64,000 nucleotides of DNA from an uncultured Actinobaculum sp. (GTDB lineage: Bacteria; Actinomycetota; Actinomycetes; Actinomycetales; Actinomycetaceae), in contig CALIHR010000027.1 in the NCBI GenBank assembly GCA_938020505.1, positions 62,001 to 126,000 on the forward strand, in the 5' to 3' direction. The position numbers and the translations under genes are program-made. This document shows, in pieces, positions 1 through 9,636 of the stretch. Numbering within the stretch: the stretch's first letter is position 1; each line of letters starts with the position of its first letter. Below the pieces are notes generated by a model. It was not told the DNA's origin, searched no databases, and worked only from the letters and a program-made list of their open reading frames with translations.

Positions 1-119
1 ACCTTCTGCCAAAGTATCGCGCCAAATGGGCCGATGTCCATGTGGTGACGCCTTTTGGAGCGACGGAAGAGACCCGTGTGCTGGAAATTAAGAAGAAGCG
101 AACAAACAAACGTGAGTGA
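1..119 (+). CDS. rsmG: RsmG (GidB) 16S rRNA methyltransferase, C-terminal end only
   Basis: Reading from base 3, an open frame runs from the window edge to a TGA at 117-119 and encodes about 38 residues. It includes ADVHVVTPFG followed by TRVLEI and a lysine-rich tail (KKKRTNKRE). The 'ADV-x-VVT ... TRVL' pattern resembles the last strand of actinobacterial RsmG, which methylates 16S rRNA at G527 (E. coli numbering). The place also fits, since rsmG normally sits directly upstream of parA-parB near oriC. The N-terminal Rossmann fold is outside the window, so the call rests on a short tail plus synteny. The alternative is another origin-proximal gene such as jag. Confidence 0.6.
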   Translation, partial: LLPKYRAKWADVHVVTPFGATEETRVLEIKKKRTNKRE

Positions 120-372
120 ACAGACGCTCTGTCTATCCTATATTTTTTCGATAGAGCGTCTGGAGGAATTAGTAACTTTATATTTATCATTTAATAAGTT
201 AATTATATCGAAATATAAGTAATATAATTGTGCAATCTGTAGTTTGATTGTTTTAGGTTGTAATGAATCTAAACTATAGGGTATTTTCTGGATTGTATCG
301 GCTTTCGTGCAGATCCAGGTGTGCGCTATTGGCTAGAAGCTCGTTATTCAGTCTGTTTGTAGCCCCTTTTTA

Positions 373-482
373 ACTTGCACTTCTTCGTCTAGCTTATGCT
401 TTGCTATCTAGCTTGTGCCTCTCATTTAACTTATGCTTGCCTGTTTGACTTATGCTTGCCTGTCTAATTTGTACTTTTCTGC
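373..482. repeat. Degenerate 19-bp tandem repeat, about 5-6 units
   Basis: Successive units resemble ACTTATGCTTGCCTGTYTA. Near-copies begin at about 373, 392, 411, 429, 448 and 467, so the period is 18-19 bp. Units at 429 and 448 are almost identical; the outer ones have diverged. The repeat is not coding and lies just downstream of the rsmG stop. Confidence 0.6.
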
Positions 483-840
483 CTTACGTATGCTATTCAT
501 CGTATCGTTCTTCGCTTAACTCATGTTTTTTGATAACTAGTGTCATTCTGTCTGATGAACGAGCCGCGTTAGAGTGTGAATGATTGGAACAGATTGTCAA
601 AGATCAATCGCTGCTCCAAAGACGTTTCGAAACTTCAGAGTCTGGACGAAAACGAGAAATGCTATTGCTTTTAGGGATAATTGACGCTGTACATCAACAG
701 CGTGTCAGAATGAGATTTGTACTGCTGCACTCTTGGCTGTTTTTAGAATCTACAACAAACTGAAGCGGATTTCCCGAGCAAATCGGGTATTGACCTTTGT
801 GTAGTTTCTTTGAAGAGCCTGAGCTGTCTGGTCGTCTGCG

Positions 841-902
841 GAATGAAGCTTGCCACGTGGCGGAATGAAGCTTGCCACGTGGCGGAATGAAGCTTGCCAT
901 GT
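841..902. repeat. 22-bp direct repeat, nearly three copies
   Basis: The unit GAATGAAGCTTGCCACGTGG plus CG occurs at 841-862 and 863-884, and a third partial copy at 885-902 has CATGTG in place of CACGTG. Each unit contains the palindromic hexamer CCACGTGG, which echoes the CACGTG centre of parS but lacks the flanking GTTT/AAAC. It is head-to-tail without spacers, so it is not a CRISPR. Confidence 0.75.
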
Positions 903-1580
903 GAAGGCTGAGGTCGGATGCGGTGCTTCGTCAACAGATGGGACTCGCCCGGCGTGCGCTTCTGGACTCCCGGTGTTCTTCTTGTATCTACGACAGTTCG
1001 TTCTACGTCGGTCGGCATCGCTTGTGTCTGCTACAAGCCTGCGCGCGCCGCAGCGTGTTCTGTGCGTGAGACAAGTCCTTTCGGTGCTCAGCTAGCTGCT
1101 GCGTTCACGCCGAAACTTTGTCATTATGGTGGTTTTCAGGCCAGTCTTGCTTGCAACGATAGTCTCGCTCCGTCACTTGTTATCCAAGGTGTTGGCGGTG
1201 CCGTACTGTCCGTACTCAACGATGTCTGTACTTCATGGTGCCTATACTCAACGACGCCCGTGCTTAAAGGTATTTGCACCCGACAGCGTCTGTACCTACG
1301 CCAAGGAAGCGCGTTTCTAGTTCCGTATGTTATTTCTAGGAACATTTGTCGCAACCCCGCTTGGCAAATGTGCTTTAATCCATGTACTTTCATACTAATT
1401 GTCATATCGATATGTAGGATCCTTTGGTCTTGAGCTGCTTCCGCTGTTAGCAGATAGTCGTTGACACATTGACTGGCGATAACGTCATAACTATTTTGTT
1501 GACCAGTATATGGTCTTGTTTTGAATGCTCCAGAATTAAAGAACTACGATGGGCTGCGAATCTATTTCATGTGTCGGAGC

Positions 1581-1618
1581 TGCCTGAAAGTAAGACTTTT
1601 GCCTGAAAGTAAGACTTA
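1581..1618. repeat. Two-copy 19-bp direct repeat
   Basis: TGCCTGAAAGTAAGACTT(T/A) occurs at 1581-1599 and again at 1600-1618, differing only in the last base. It is non-coding and has the same 19-bp period as the unrelated repeat near 373-482. Confidence 0.75.
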
Positions 1619-2815
1619 GTCTTCACATGATTTGACTTTTACTTTCTATCTTCTGTGCACATTCTGCGACAAGTACGCCTGTAGAGTCTTGTAGCTCGCA
1701 CAGGGGTGATTATCTCCCATCTTGTACTTGCTTCATGTTGAGAAGTTCGTGATCAGTGCAGAACTAGAGACCGCGAATCTTGCGGTTGCAGCTTGCTAGA
1801 AGTCGTTTTGGAGCGATGGTTGTAAAGGAGGAGGTAACAAGTTTAACTGGTATTGCGGTGATTAGCTTCCAAGCGACTTTGTGGTTGTCGGTAAAGTATC
1901 TGATCGGTGTGCTGAATCGAGTGACGCTGAACCGATATCCCTATGACAGTGGGTCTCGGGCGGCTCTATCGGATTCCAAGTGTTGTGTACTTTATTTGGA
2001 GTAACGGTCGCTTGCATCTCATACAAGTTTGGCTTACCTATAGTTCGTAGATAATGCGACGGTCTATAACTGAGTTTTGCGGCATGGGTGGATGGCGTCT
2101 GTCTGGTGACTCTAAGTGCATGCAGGACACATGTCCATTTATGGCCTCAGAATCATGTAACTAGTTGTGGGACTGAAATGAGGCTGTTGCGCGGGGTTTT
2201 ATCCCGCAGAGTCTTGTTGCTGCGCATTACGTTGGTTAAGGACAATCAACTGAGGAGGGTGTCCCTGGACCGGGTTCGGATTCTGTTATTTTGCCTGAAA
2301 GCGTTTGACGGAATCAACTAGATTATAGTTTTCCTGTGATTGTTGTCGGCAAAGGAGTCCGCGGTTCTTCGATGAGTCGATGTACCACACCAGAGCGAAA
2401 TACCGCTTGCTGTGTACGGGAATAATATCAATCTTGCTTTCCGAACGCAGGTTTTTACGTGTCCCTAGGTTTAAGACAGATATACTTCGCCTATAGACAA
2501 TATTGGAGCAGCATCTAGTTGATATTTGACTATGGTACTCAAATGGGCACCCGATAGATCTGTATGTTCTCGCCGATCAGGCAGGGTGGTGAGCTTTGAC
2601 CACGCTGGCTGCGCTGGCCGGCTTGACCTAATCTTGGAGTCCTTCGCCCAGCTTTGATAGCTATATGAGTATTCTACGGCAGTGACTCTTCACGTATTAG
2701 CCGTTAGTTTTGCCCGAAACCGTTCATAACTATGTGTGTGAGCTAACTACCGTCGGACAGATTGAACTTAGGGAGGCTAACAGCGTTGTACGAGTAGCTG
2801 CTTTCTGTCCTGCTG

Positions 2816-2829
2816 GTTTCACGTGAAAC
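2816..2829. promoter_or_regulatory. parS site 1
   Basis: Exact palindromic core GTTTCACGTGAAAC, the ParB nucleation site; the flanks are G and G instead of T and A. First site of the array on the rsmG side. Confidence 0.9.
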
Positions 2830-3481
2830 GGTCCAAGGCATTCGCGATTTCCCGTCGCTTTTCCTCGGACTGGGTTGGATAGAGTAATCGGGGTGCTTGC
2901 TGACCTAAAGTTTGTCAAACTGTTCTTAAGCGCCGATTAGGTGATCATGCTGCTGGGACAGTACGGGCTCACAGTAAGTCCACAAATACAACCCATGGTG
3001 TTTATGTCAAGTGTTGTTGGTAACGAATCGAGCGAGCACGTCGAATCAGAACAATTGAGTAATCATGGTGGTGTCTTCAAATTCCATCTATGAGTGGTTT
3101 CGACAATATGTCAGCTTAAGTTGGTGTAGCTCGAACAGATGAGTCTCGGTAATTGAGATGGCACGGGCAGAAGCCAACGACAGTAGTCGATACTTTACAC
3201 GCGGGCACGGATGCAGTTGTAGTGATGAATGGATAGACAATTATAGTCAGAATGCTGCTTGCGCTTCGTCATGGAACGATCAACTGAGTAGACTTATATC
3301 TGCTGGCATATCAGGTCTAATGTTTACGGTTTGTGACGTGCTAAGGGTGTCCACAATTACGTAAGGTCGCAATTTGAGCACTACCCCTTTGAAAAGTTAG
3401 CTGATCAACGGCAATGCCAGTCGGTCTGGTCAGCTAGTGGCCGCTCTCTGGTGTATGTTGCACTGCTTAACGATCCATCTA

Positions 3482-3497
3482 TGTTCCACGTGAAACA
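3482..3497. promoter_or_regulatory. parS site 2, one mismatch
   Basis: TGTTCCACGTGAAACA matches the 16-bp consensus TGTTTCACGTGAAACA except for a T-to-C change in the left arm, so the palindrome is imperfect. It may bind ParB more weakly. Confidence 0.75.
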
Positions 3498-3804
3498 GTG
3501 GGTCAAAACTGGTCCGATTCTACTAGTGGGAACTGTTCAATCGTCATAATGATCGTGACAGCTCGGCGGATAGCTCTCGTTCTATTAAGCGCCTTTATCA
3601 CGGTTGTAAGGACAAACGGTTGTCCATTGGGTGAGAAATGTACATCAATCGTACAAGTCTGGGACCACGCCAAGTTAGGGCACCTGGCAGCAAAAGAACA
3701 CCCTGTTTGTCACGCAGCAATAGTGAGATGGTCCGCGTAACGACTATAGATATCTTTGTTCTAGAGCAGTATTTTCGTTTAGTCTGGACCGTTTAGAGCC
3801 TTTA

Positions 3805-3820
3805 TGTTTCACGTGAAACA
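3805..3820. promoter_or_regulatory. parS site 3, perfect 16-mer
   Basis: TGTTTCACGTGAAACA, identical to the full 16-bp bacterial parS consensus. One of two perfect 16-mers in the array. Confidence 0.95.
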
Positions 3821-4247
3821 TAGCGCTTAGCTCTCTATGCGTAGTAGGACAGACATAGTTTGCGCAATTGAGCTACTTAGGTGCCTTGCCTATGCGGCGA
3901 TCTGTCGAGGTTCGCTGGGCAGGCGCGTATAGGAGTTGGGAGCCTGTAAAACCCTGTATCTGTATAACTAACATTTGATACGGAAACCAAGTAGAAATCA
4001 CTCTTAACATGCGTCAGGGGGACGGCAAGCTGCTGAGTGATCTTTCGAGTAGGTTAATCGGAGTACCGGACAGTGTTGCCCATTCTGGGGCATGTCCCGA
4101 ATAGTCAAGTGCGAGCTCGTGCCTGAAAACCATGTTCTATTAGTGAGGCCAGGGTCGATCGGATAGGTATGAATTTGTCGATCTAACGGCACAGCGGCTA
4201 CGCTAGGTAAACGTCGGGCGTGTCGACAGTTTGAAACGGTCTTTCAG

Positions 4248-4261
4248 GTTTCACGTGAAAC
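4248..4261. promoter_or_regulatory. parS site 4
   Basis: Exact 14-bp core GTTTCACGTGAAAC, preceded by G and followed by G. Confidence 0.9.
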
Positions 4262-4572
4262 GTTTTGATGGGTTAAGGGATCAGTTACAGTCGCTATTCG
4301 GCGATTTCCTGTACGCAAGTCGAATGGCGTACGCCATACTATTGACGGATGGGCCGATTGGCGTACGGGCCATTTGGAGAGGCTTCGTTTATGTCTATTG
4401 AAGGCGCTCAAAGTTCCCATAAATTATTGAATCTGCGGCGACTCGAGGCAAACCCCTTGTTCTTTTATGCTGGTCCACGTAGCAAAACCGACCCTGAGCG
4501 AAATCAGCTTGCAGTACAGAGACTGCAAGGTACTGGCTAAATGGCCTTTTGCTGAACCATAAGATCGCTACC

Positions 4573-4586
4573 GTTTCACGTGAAAC
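4573..4586. promoter_or_regulatory. parS site 5
   Basis: Exact 14-bp core GTTTCACGTGAAAC with C on both sides. Confidence 0.9.
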
Positions 4587-5267
4587 CGAAACCTGAATCG
4601 AAGCTCACTTGATCTGCCTCAGTAAGATTCTAGCCTAATTGCGTAAATCGCATGGTGTTCTTATAGCACCGCTATGCATTTACTCGCACAGCATGGAGGT
4701 ACGGAAGCACCACGGGCGAAAGCAGTTTGAGATCTGTTTGTCGACGTGGCCACAATTGTCTATCTGCGGTGACTCATAAGAACTACCGACGACGTTTGAG
4801 ATTGAACCACTTACTTTTCATTTACGTATCCTAGTTCCATCGTGTTAAACAGTGAAGATTAGAATGGTGTCCGCCTGATACGTATGCATGAGACTCCCTA
4901 AGGTACTGGAGTCGTGACTGGTACATGCTGAATTACTTTGTAGTGAAGCTAGCCTACTGATGTGATTTTCTTGTCATGTCACCAAACTTTCGAAACGCGT
5001 CGAAGCGACAGAGTACGCATTTTGCAGGTTGATGCTTCTGTCCGACAGTGACGAGTTTGATGGGTAACATTCTAAGTTCACCGATTTTATCCAATTGAGG
5101 GATCTATGGATTCTATGAAAATGGAGTCTATAGTGTGGTGCCTTACGCGGCCAACTGACTATTTCTTTACGTGTTTCTCGGGAAGTGGCTGTGTTGGCAA
5201 CGTCGGGACGAGTACGGATTGCAGAATAGCAGTGCGCTGGGTAGAAGACTAAGTGTAGGCATTCGAT

Positions 5268-5281
5268 GTTTCACGTGAAAC
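5268..5281. promoter_or_regulatory. parS site 6
   Basis: Exact 14-bp core GTTTCACGTGAAAC; the left flank is the consensus T, the right flank is G. Confidence 0.9.
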
Positions 5282-5933
5282 GGGCACTGGCTAATGAATC
5301 CGCATGGCAATTCAAGTGATTATATGGCGCTCGCATCTGTACACGAAATCTTAGAGTCTAACTATTTCATATATCGAAATAGCTACAAGTTCTTCTAGCG
5401 GAATGTCAGTATCTTGCTGTTTCGACTGGTTTACAATGTTTGCGTCGGTGGACACATACGACTACATTGTGATTCTAAGTAACTTGAGTACAAAAGAGAC
5501 CGAAGCAGCGAAAACGCTTCGTTGCTATCGGCATGTTATTGCCAGCTTGAGATGCCGACGTCGTGGCAGTATCAATTCATGGGCAATCTAAGCTTTTAAT
5601 AATGTCCGGTTCTCAGTTCGAAAACAGCTAGTTTGACCGCCATACGCCTACTAAACAAGATGCTGATCAGTCTGTCTGGGAGTACGGTTTGGCCTCGGAG
5701 CGAGTCTCGAACTAACGATAGAATCGTCGATGTGCAGGTACTGATGATGAAGGTTTCGAGCTTCACTTTATAGACACTCTATAAGTACTTAAGTATCTTT
5801 TGGAGCGAGCACAGAAACAGTATTGAATCTAGTACGAAAGACTGTCGGTTTTCGATTCAGCAACTGGAATAGTCGTGATTCCTAAGGAACTTAGCGGATC
5901 GACCACGGCAGCTGCATAAGTCACTGACTTGAT

Positions 5934-5947
5934 GTTTCACGTGAAAC
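5934..5947. promoter_or_regulatory. parS site 7
   Basis: Exact 14-bp core GTTTCACGTGAAAC; the left flank is the consensus T, the right flank is G. Confidence 0.9.
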
Positions 5948-6292
5948 GGCAAACTAGCAGCCTTGAAGCGTCTAAGCACTTTTGTAGTTGTCGGATAGAT
6001 ATGCTGTTGAAGTGACTCTGATTGAAACTAGTCGCCTTAGCTTTCGTGTCGCTGATTGCTAGCTTAGTCTCTAGTACAACGATCTGGTGTGCAGCTTGTA
6101 AATTGATTTGCCAACGTAAAGCAGTCCGGTGTTCTAGGCAAGACTTTAAGATGCGCTTATCGCGACGCATATTGACAAGTGAGAGACGAATAGCTAAAGC
6201 ACTCAATGTTAAGTAAATCGCAAGGTCAGTATCTGAGTGAAGGACAATTCATAGTTTTCATTAAAGCTCGAAGCGGCTAAGTATCTGATCGC

Positions 6293-6306
6293 GTTTCACG
6301 TGAAAC
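6293..6306. promoter_or_regulatory. parS site 8
   Basis: Exact 14-bp core GTTTCACGTGAAAC; the left flank is C, the right flank is the consensus A. Confidence 0.9.
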
Positions 6307-7409
6307 ATGGACCGGTGTAGTGCGGTGTAGTGTCACGCGTAGCTTCTGCTCGTCGGTTACCGTTGAAACTTAGACGCCACATGTAGCGTCTCAGAACGCT
6401 GTTTGGATGTTACTGAGTGTATCGATACCACACTAGTACTCTACCGATCAGTTAGGCTAAGCAATATCGAAGTCAGCTCATTGGGTGGACCATTACTGAA
6501 GGCTTCTAGCGGTAGGCTAGAACTTCGTTGCTAATTCGAAGCTTTACGAACACTACATCAAGTCTAGAATTTAAATGTTGGCTGTTTGTAGTGATGGGGT
6601 GTGCCTAATGTTACACTCCGTCGACCGTGCAATTTCAAGCAAAAGGCGGCACTGCTATGCGCATCGAAGCGGAGTGACATGCTGTAAAAACAACCGTTTA
6701 CCAGTGCTGCGTTTACAAGTCGCTTTTGGGACAATGCCACTGCTTTGAGCTGATTAGAAATCTAGCCTCAAGTTTGCGTACATAACACTGAAGCTAATAG
6801 GTGCGTGAATGGTGTTGAGCGGGTTTAATAATATGTCGTCTCAAAGCGTTGAACTAGTCAAAATTTGGTTTTGCTATGCGATATAGAATCTCTTTTTCAT
6901 GTCCCGATATTTACTAGATCAAAGGCATCAAGCAGCCGTTTTGGCTTCTATGTCGATACGCTTTTCCGAAGGATCGTCATAGAACCGGCTTGTATATATC
7001 CGTCGATTTGAAACCCGGGTTTATTCTGTGTATCAAGTAGCGCGAAGCTGTAGTGTAGTCTGTAGGTTGTCGTCCAGCAGTCAGCGTTGTGGACACATAA
7101 TTGGAGCCTCCGACAATGGAAATTCCGACAAAGCAAGGTTAGCTACAAAATAGAAACTAAACTTGCTAACTCTATGTCTATGTTCGTAGTTGAAACACGC
7201 AGTTTTCCTAAATAAATGGGTACTATCGCGAACGCAAGCTTGCCCGTAGGCGAAGACTAATCCCTTCCCCATGTAAGTGAGGTGCCTTTGGTGGCTAGTT
7301 TTGGTGGATAAAGCAAATTCATTAGATATCTACCCCATATCCGTCTACGTTAGAAGCGACCATTATGACTTCAAGCATCTGTTTCATTCACCGGTCTGCG
7401 TATGCTTTG

Positions 7410-7425
7410 TGTTTCACGTGAAACA
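7410..7425. promoter_or_regulatory. parS site 9, perfect 16-mer
   Basis: TGTTTCACGTGAAACA, identical to the 16-bp consensus. It is the site nearest parA, about 1.25 kb upstream, and follows the largest gap in the array (about 1.1 kb from site 8). Confidence 0.95.
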
Positions 7426-8273
7426 CTACTGATTTGAAAGCTGCTTTGTAATGCAGGAGGTCGGAATGCAGAGAGCCGGCAACGCAGAGGGTCGACACGA
7501 TATCGTTAATGCGTAGCAAGATCCGTGTTATTTCGAGGCAAATGACAGAAGGCACAGCCTAAAGGTGAAGCACTGTGATTGACTAAAACAACAATGGAAG
7601 TACCGCTATTTTGAACAAATTGCAGAGAACTACAGCGAAAGTTAGCTTCAGAAATATAGGAAAGGTCTCGGACCGTCGTGAGTTATTGCGATCGTCTCTC
7701 ATTTACCTTAGTGTTCTAACTCAACGTAGTCTCTCGTTGATAGCGAAACGTGTTTTGACAATTCCGTGAATTCAAAAGCGTTTTCTAGTGCAGCTACAAG
7801 TAGTGACGCACTTGAAAGAAAAAGCGACGTCGGCATATCTGATTGGTTCTATCACCCGATGCGTTCGATTTGTTTACCTAACTCTAATGCCTCTTTGCCG
7901 GCAGAAACAGAACCGAAGTCATTTTTGAACAGTTAAAGCGTCGGCATGGGAGGTATAAGTGTATTCTTCTGTTAGTTTCTATAAATGCCTAGTCCCTGCT
8001 TAGTATCAGGACAATTTGCACAGTTATCGGGTGCCGTATCGAGTGCCGTCGTCGTCGGACAAAGTAGTCGCTTGAGTTCGTTAGAGAAGGAAGTTGGTTG
8101 CAGAACATCACGTGTCTTTTACTCAAAGGAGGAGAAGAGCCGATGGGACCGGAAGAATGCAATGCAATCCAATGGCGTTAAAGAGACACGAGAGATTCGG
8201 TTCCGCGAAATGGCGAAACATGTTTCGGCGCTTGAATCTAGTGGCAAAGAGGAAAGCAACGATACCTTTGACA

Positions 8274-8375
8274 CTAGACCGCGAACGACCGGGTCTTAGT
8301 CTAAAACAGGTTTTAGAGCATGAACGACTGGGTTTAAGTCTAAACAACAGATTCTAGACCGTGAACGATGGGATT
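8274..8375. repeat. 39-41-bp degenerate tandem repeat upstream of parA
   Basis: Three units start at 8274, 8313 and 8354, each with a TAGA(C/G)C..GAACGA core. Units 1 and 2 continue with GGGT(C/T)TTA or GGGTTTAA and then GTCTAAA. Unit 1 runs into a perfect inverted repeat CTAAAAC-AG-GTTTTAG. The array lies about 300 bp upstream of the parA start and could bind a regulator or mark a decayed duplication. Confidence 0.6.
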
Positions 8376-8673
8376 TCGGGCTGTACGCAACAATGCCAAA
8401 GGCTACTTAGTATGACGCACCTGAAAACGGCTGTCAATGAGGCAAAAACCGAAGATAGCGTCAAGCGCGTTCGCTTGTTCCTCGAGTGTAAAAGAATCCA
8501 ACACATAAAAATGCGAATCGAAAATGGCAAGCAAATGTGAGATCGCTTCGCAATGAACGTTTGGGAAATGTCGTAGTCAACCTGTGGAAAAGTCAGACAC
8601 GAAATGCGGTGTGGATAGGACAATTTCAATCTCCGTTTTGCGTAGAATGTGATGAGACGAGAGGAGCGGATAC

Positions 8674-9627
8674 GTGAGTGATCCCATAAGGAAGACACGA
8701 AGGGCGACCGCGCGGGTTACCGAAGAGGAAAGCCCGTGGGATCGCCTGCGAGGCGAAGGGTCTCCTCTTGCCAATAGCCTGGCTGAGGACATGAAGAGGC
8801 TTGATGCGATCGGGGGGTCGAAGTTCAGGTCTCCGGCGTCGACGAGGATCATCGCGATCGCCAATCAAAAGGGCGGCGTCGGCAAAACCACCACGGCTGT
8901 CAACATTGCAGCTGCCTTGGCGCAAGGCGGTCTTAATGTTCTTGTGGTTGATGACGACCCTCAAGGCAATGCGTCCACGGCTTTGGGTGCAAGTAGAGAT
9001 GAAGACGTCGCAACTCTGTATGACGTGCTGGTTGGGAACGTGACTATGCGCGACGCCATGCAGTCGACGGAGAAACTGGAGAATCTCTTTGTGGTTCCTT
9101 CGTCGATCAATCTGTCGTTAGTCGACGTCGAACTTGCTGACCAAGAAGACCGTATGACCAGACTTCGGGACACTTTGCGCGAAGGGCTTGCAGCGGTAGC
9201 TGCTGAGGGAACGCCATTTGACTATGTGTTCATCGACTGCCCGCCGAGTATGTCTCTTTTGCCTATCAATGCGCTGATAGCCGCCAAAGAGGTGCTGATT
9301 CCCGTTCAGACGGAATACTATGCTCTAGAGGGTCTTACACAGCTTCTCCATACAATTGAAGGTGCAAGCGCTTCTCATAATCCCGAGCTTCGAGTCAGTA
9401 CCATTCTTTTGACCATGTCGTCGAAGAACACTAATCTTTCTGCAGAAGTCGCGGAGAATGTGAGGGACTACTTTCCCGAACAGACGCTTGAAACAGAGAT
9501 TCCGCGGTCAGTTCGCATTGCTGAATCTCCTTCATATGGCGAGACCGTCATCACATTTGCACCCCGCTCCAGTGGCGCTATCGCATATCTGGCCGCGGCG
9601 CACGAATTAGCTAATCGAGCCGAATAA
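8674..9627 (+). CDS. parA: Chromosome partitioning ATPase ParA (Soj)
   Basis: ParA is the Walker ATPase that dimerises on nucleoid DNA with ATP and pulls ParB-parS complexes apart during origin segregation. The 317-residue protein has a ~57-residue N-terminal extension, then the deviant Walker A KGGVGKTT at residues 66-73. A Walker A' element DDDPQGN (a D where many ParAs read VDLDPQGN) follows, and then Walker B FIDCPPS with Asp188. The GTG start at 8674 is chosen because GAGGAG lies 7-12 bases upstream. It is separated from parB by 9 bp and the two are surely co-transcribed. Two DnaA-box-like sequences (TGTGGAAAA at 8583, TGTGGATAG at 8610) lie just upstream and might link expression to DnaA. 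The gene is visibly more AT-rich than genes further right. Confidence 0.95.
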   Translation: MSDPIRKTRRATARVTEEESPWDRLRGEGSPLANSLAEDMKRLDAIGGSKFRSPASTRIIAIANQKGGVGKTTTAVNIAAALAQGGLNVLVVDDDPQGNASTALGASRDEDVATLYDVLVGNVTMRDAMQSTEKLENLFVVPSSINLSLVDVELADQEDRMTRLRDTLREGLAAVAAEGTPFDYVFIDCPPSMSLLPINALIAAKEVLIPVQTEYYALEGLTQLLHTIEGASASHNPELRVSTILLTMSSKNTNLSAEVAENVRDYFPEQTLETEIPRSVRIAESPSYGETVITFAPRSSGAIAYLAAAHELANRAE

Positions 9628-9636
9628 GGAGCAGGA

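Larger units (their letters stand above)
120..8673. other. Gene-free AT-richer spacer carrying a parS array
   Basis: About 8.5 kb between rsmG and parA with no open frame that looks like a real protein. All frames are short, rich in Cys, Arg and Ser, lack ribosome binding sites and show no recognisable domain. By eye the base composition is clearly more AT-rich than the coding DNA to the right. What it does contain is nine parS or parS-like palindromes between 2816 and 7425, a degenerate 19-bp tandem repeat near 373-482, a 22-bp repeat at 841-902, a 19-bp repeat at 1581-1618 and a roughly 40-bp repeat at 8274-8375. I infer a centromere-like landing zone for ParB, possibly grown by decay of ancestral genes. 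An assembly artefact is a less likely alternative. Confidence 0.75.

Noticed and set aside
841..902. CRISPR-like array
   Set aside because: Repeats are head-to-tail without spacers and no cas gene is present.
918..1433. 171-codon open frame in the spacer
   Set aside because: Cys- and Arg-rich, no RBS, no recognisable domain, and composition matches the surrounding non-coding DNA.
7985..8299. 104-codon frame upstream of parA
   Set aside because: It overlaps other frames of equal length, ends inside the 40-bp repeat array, and resembles no family.
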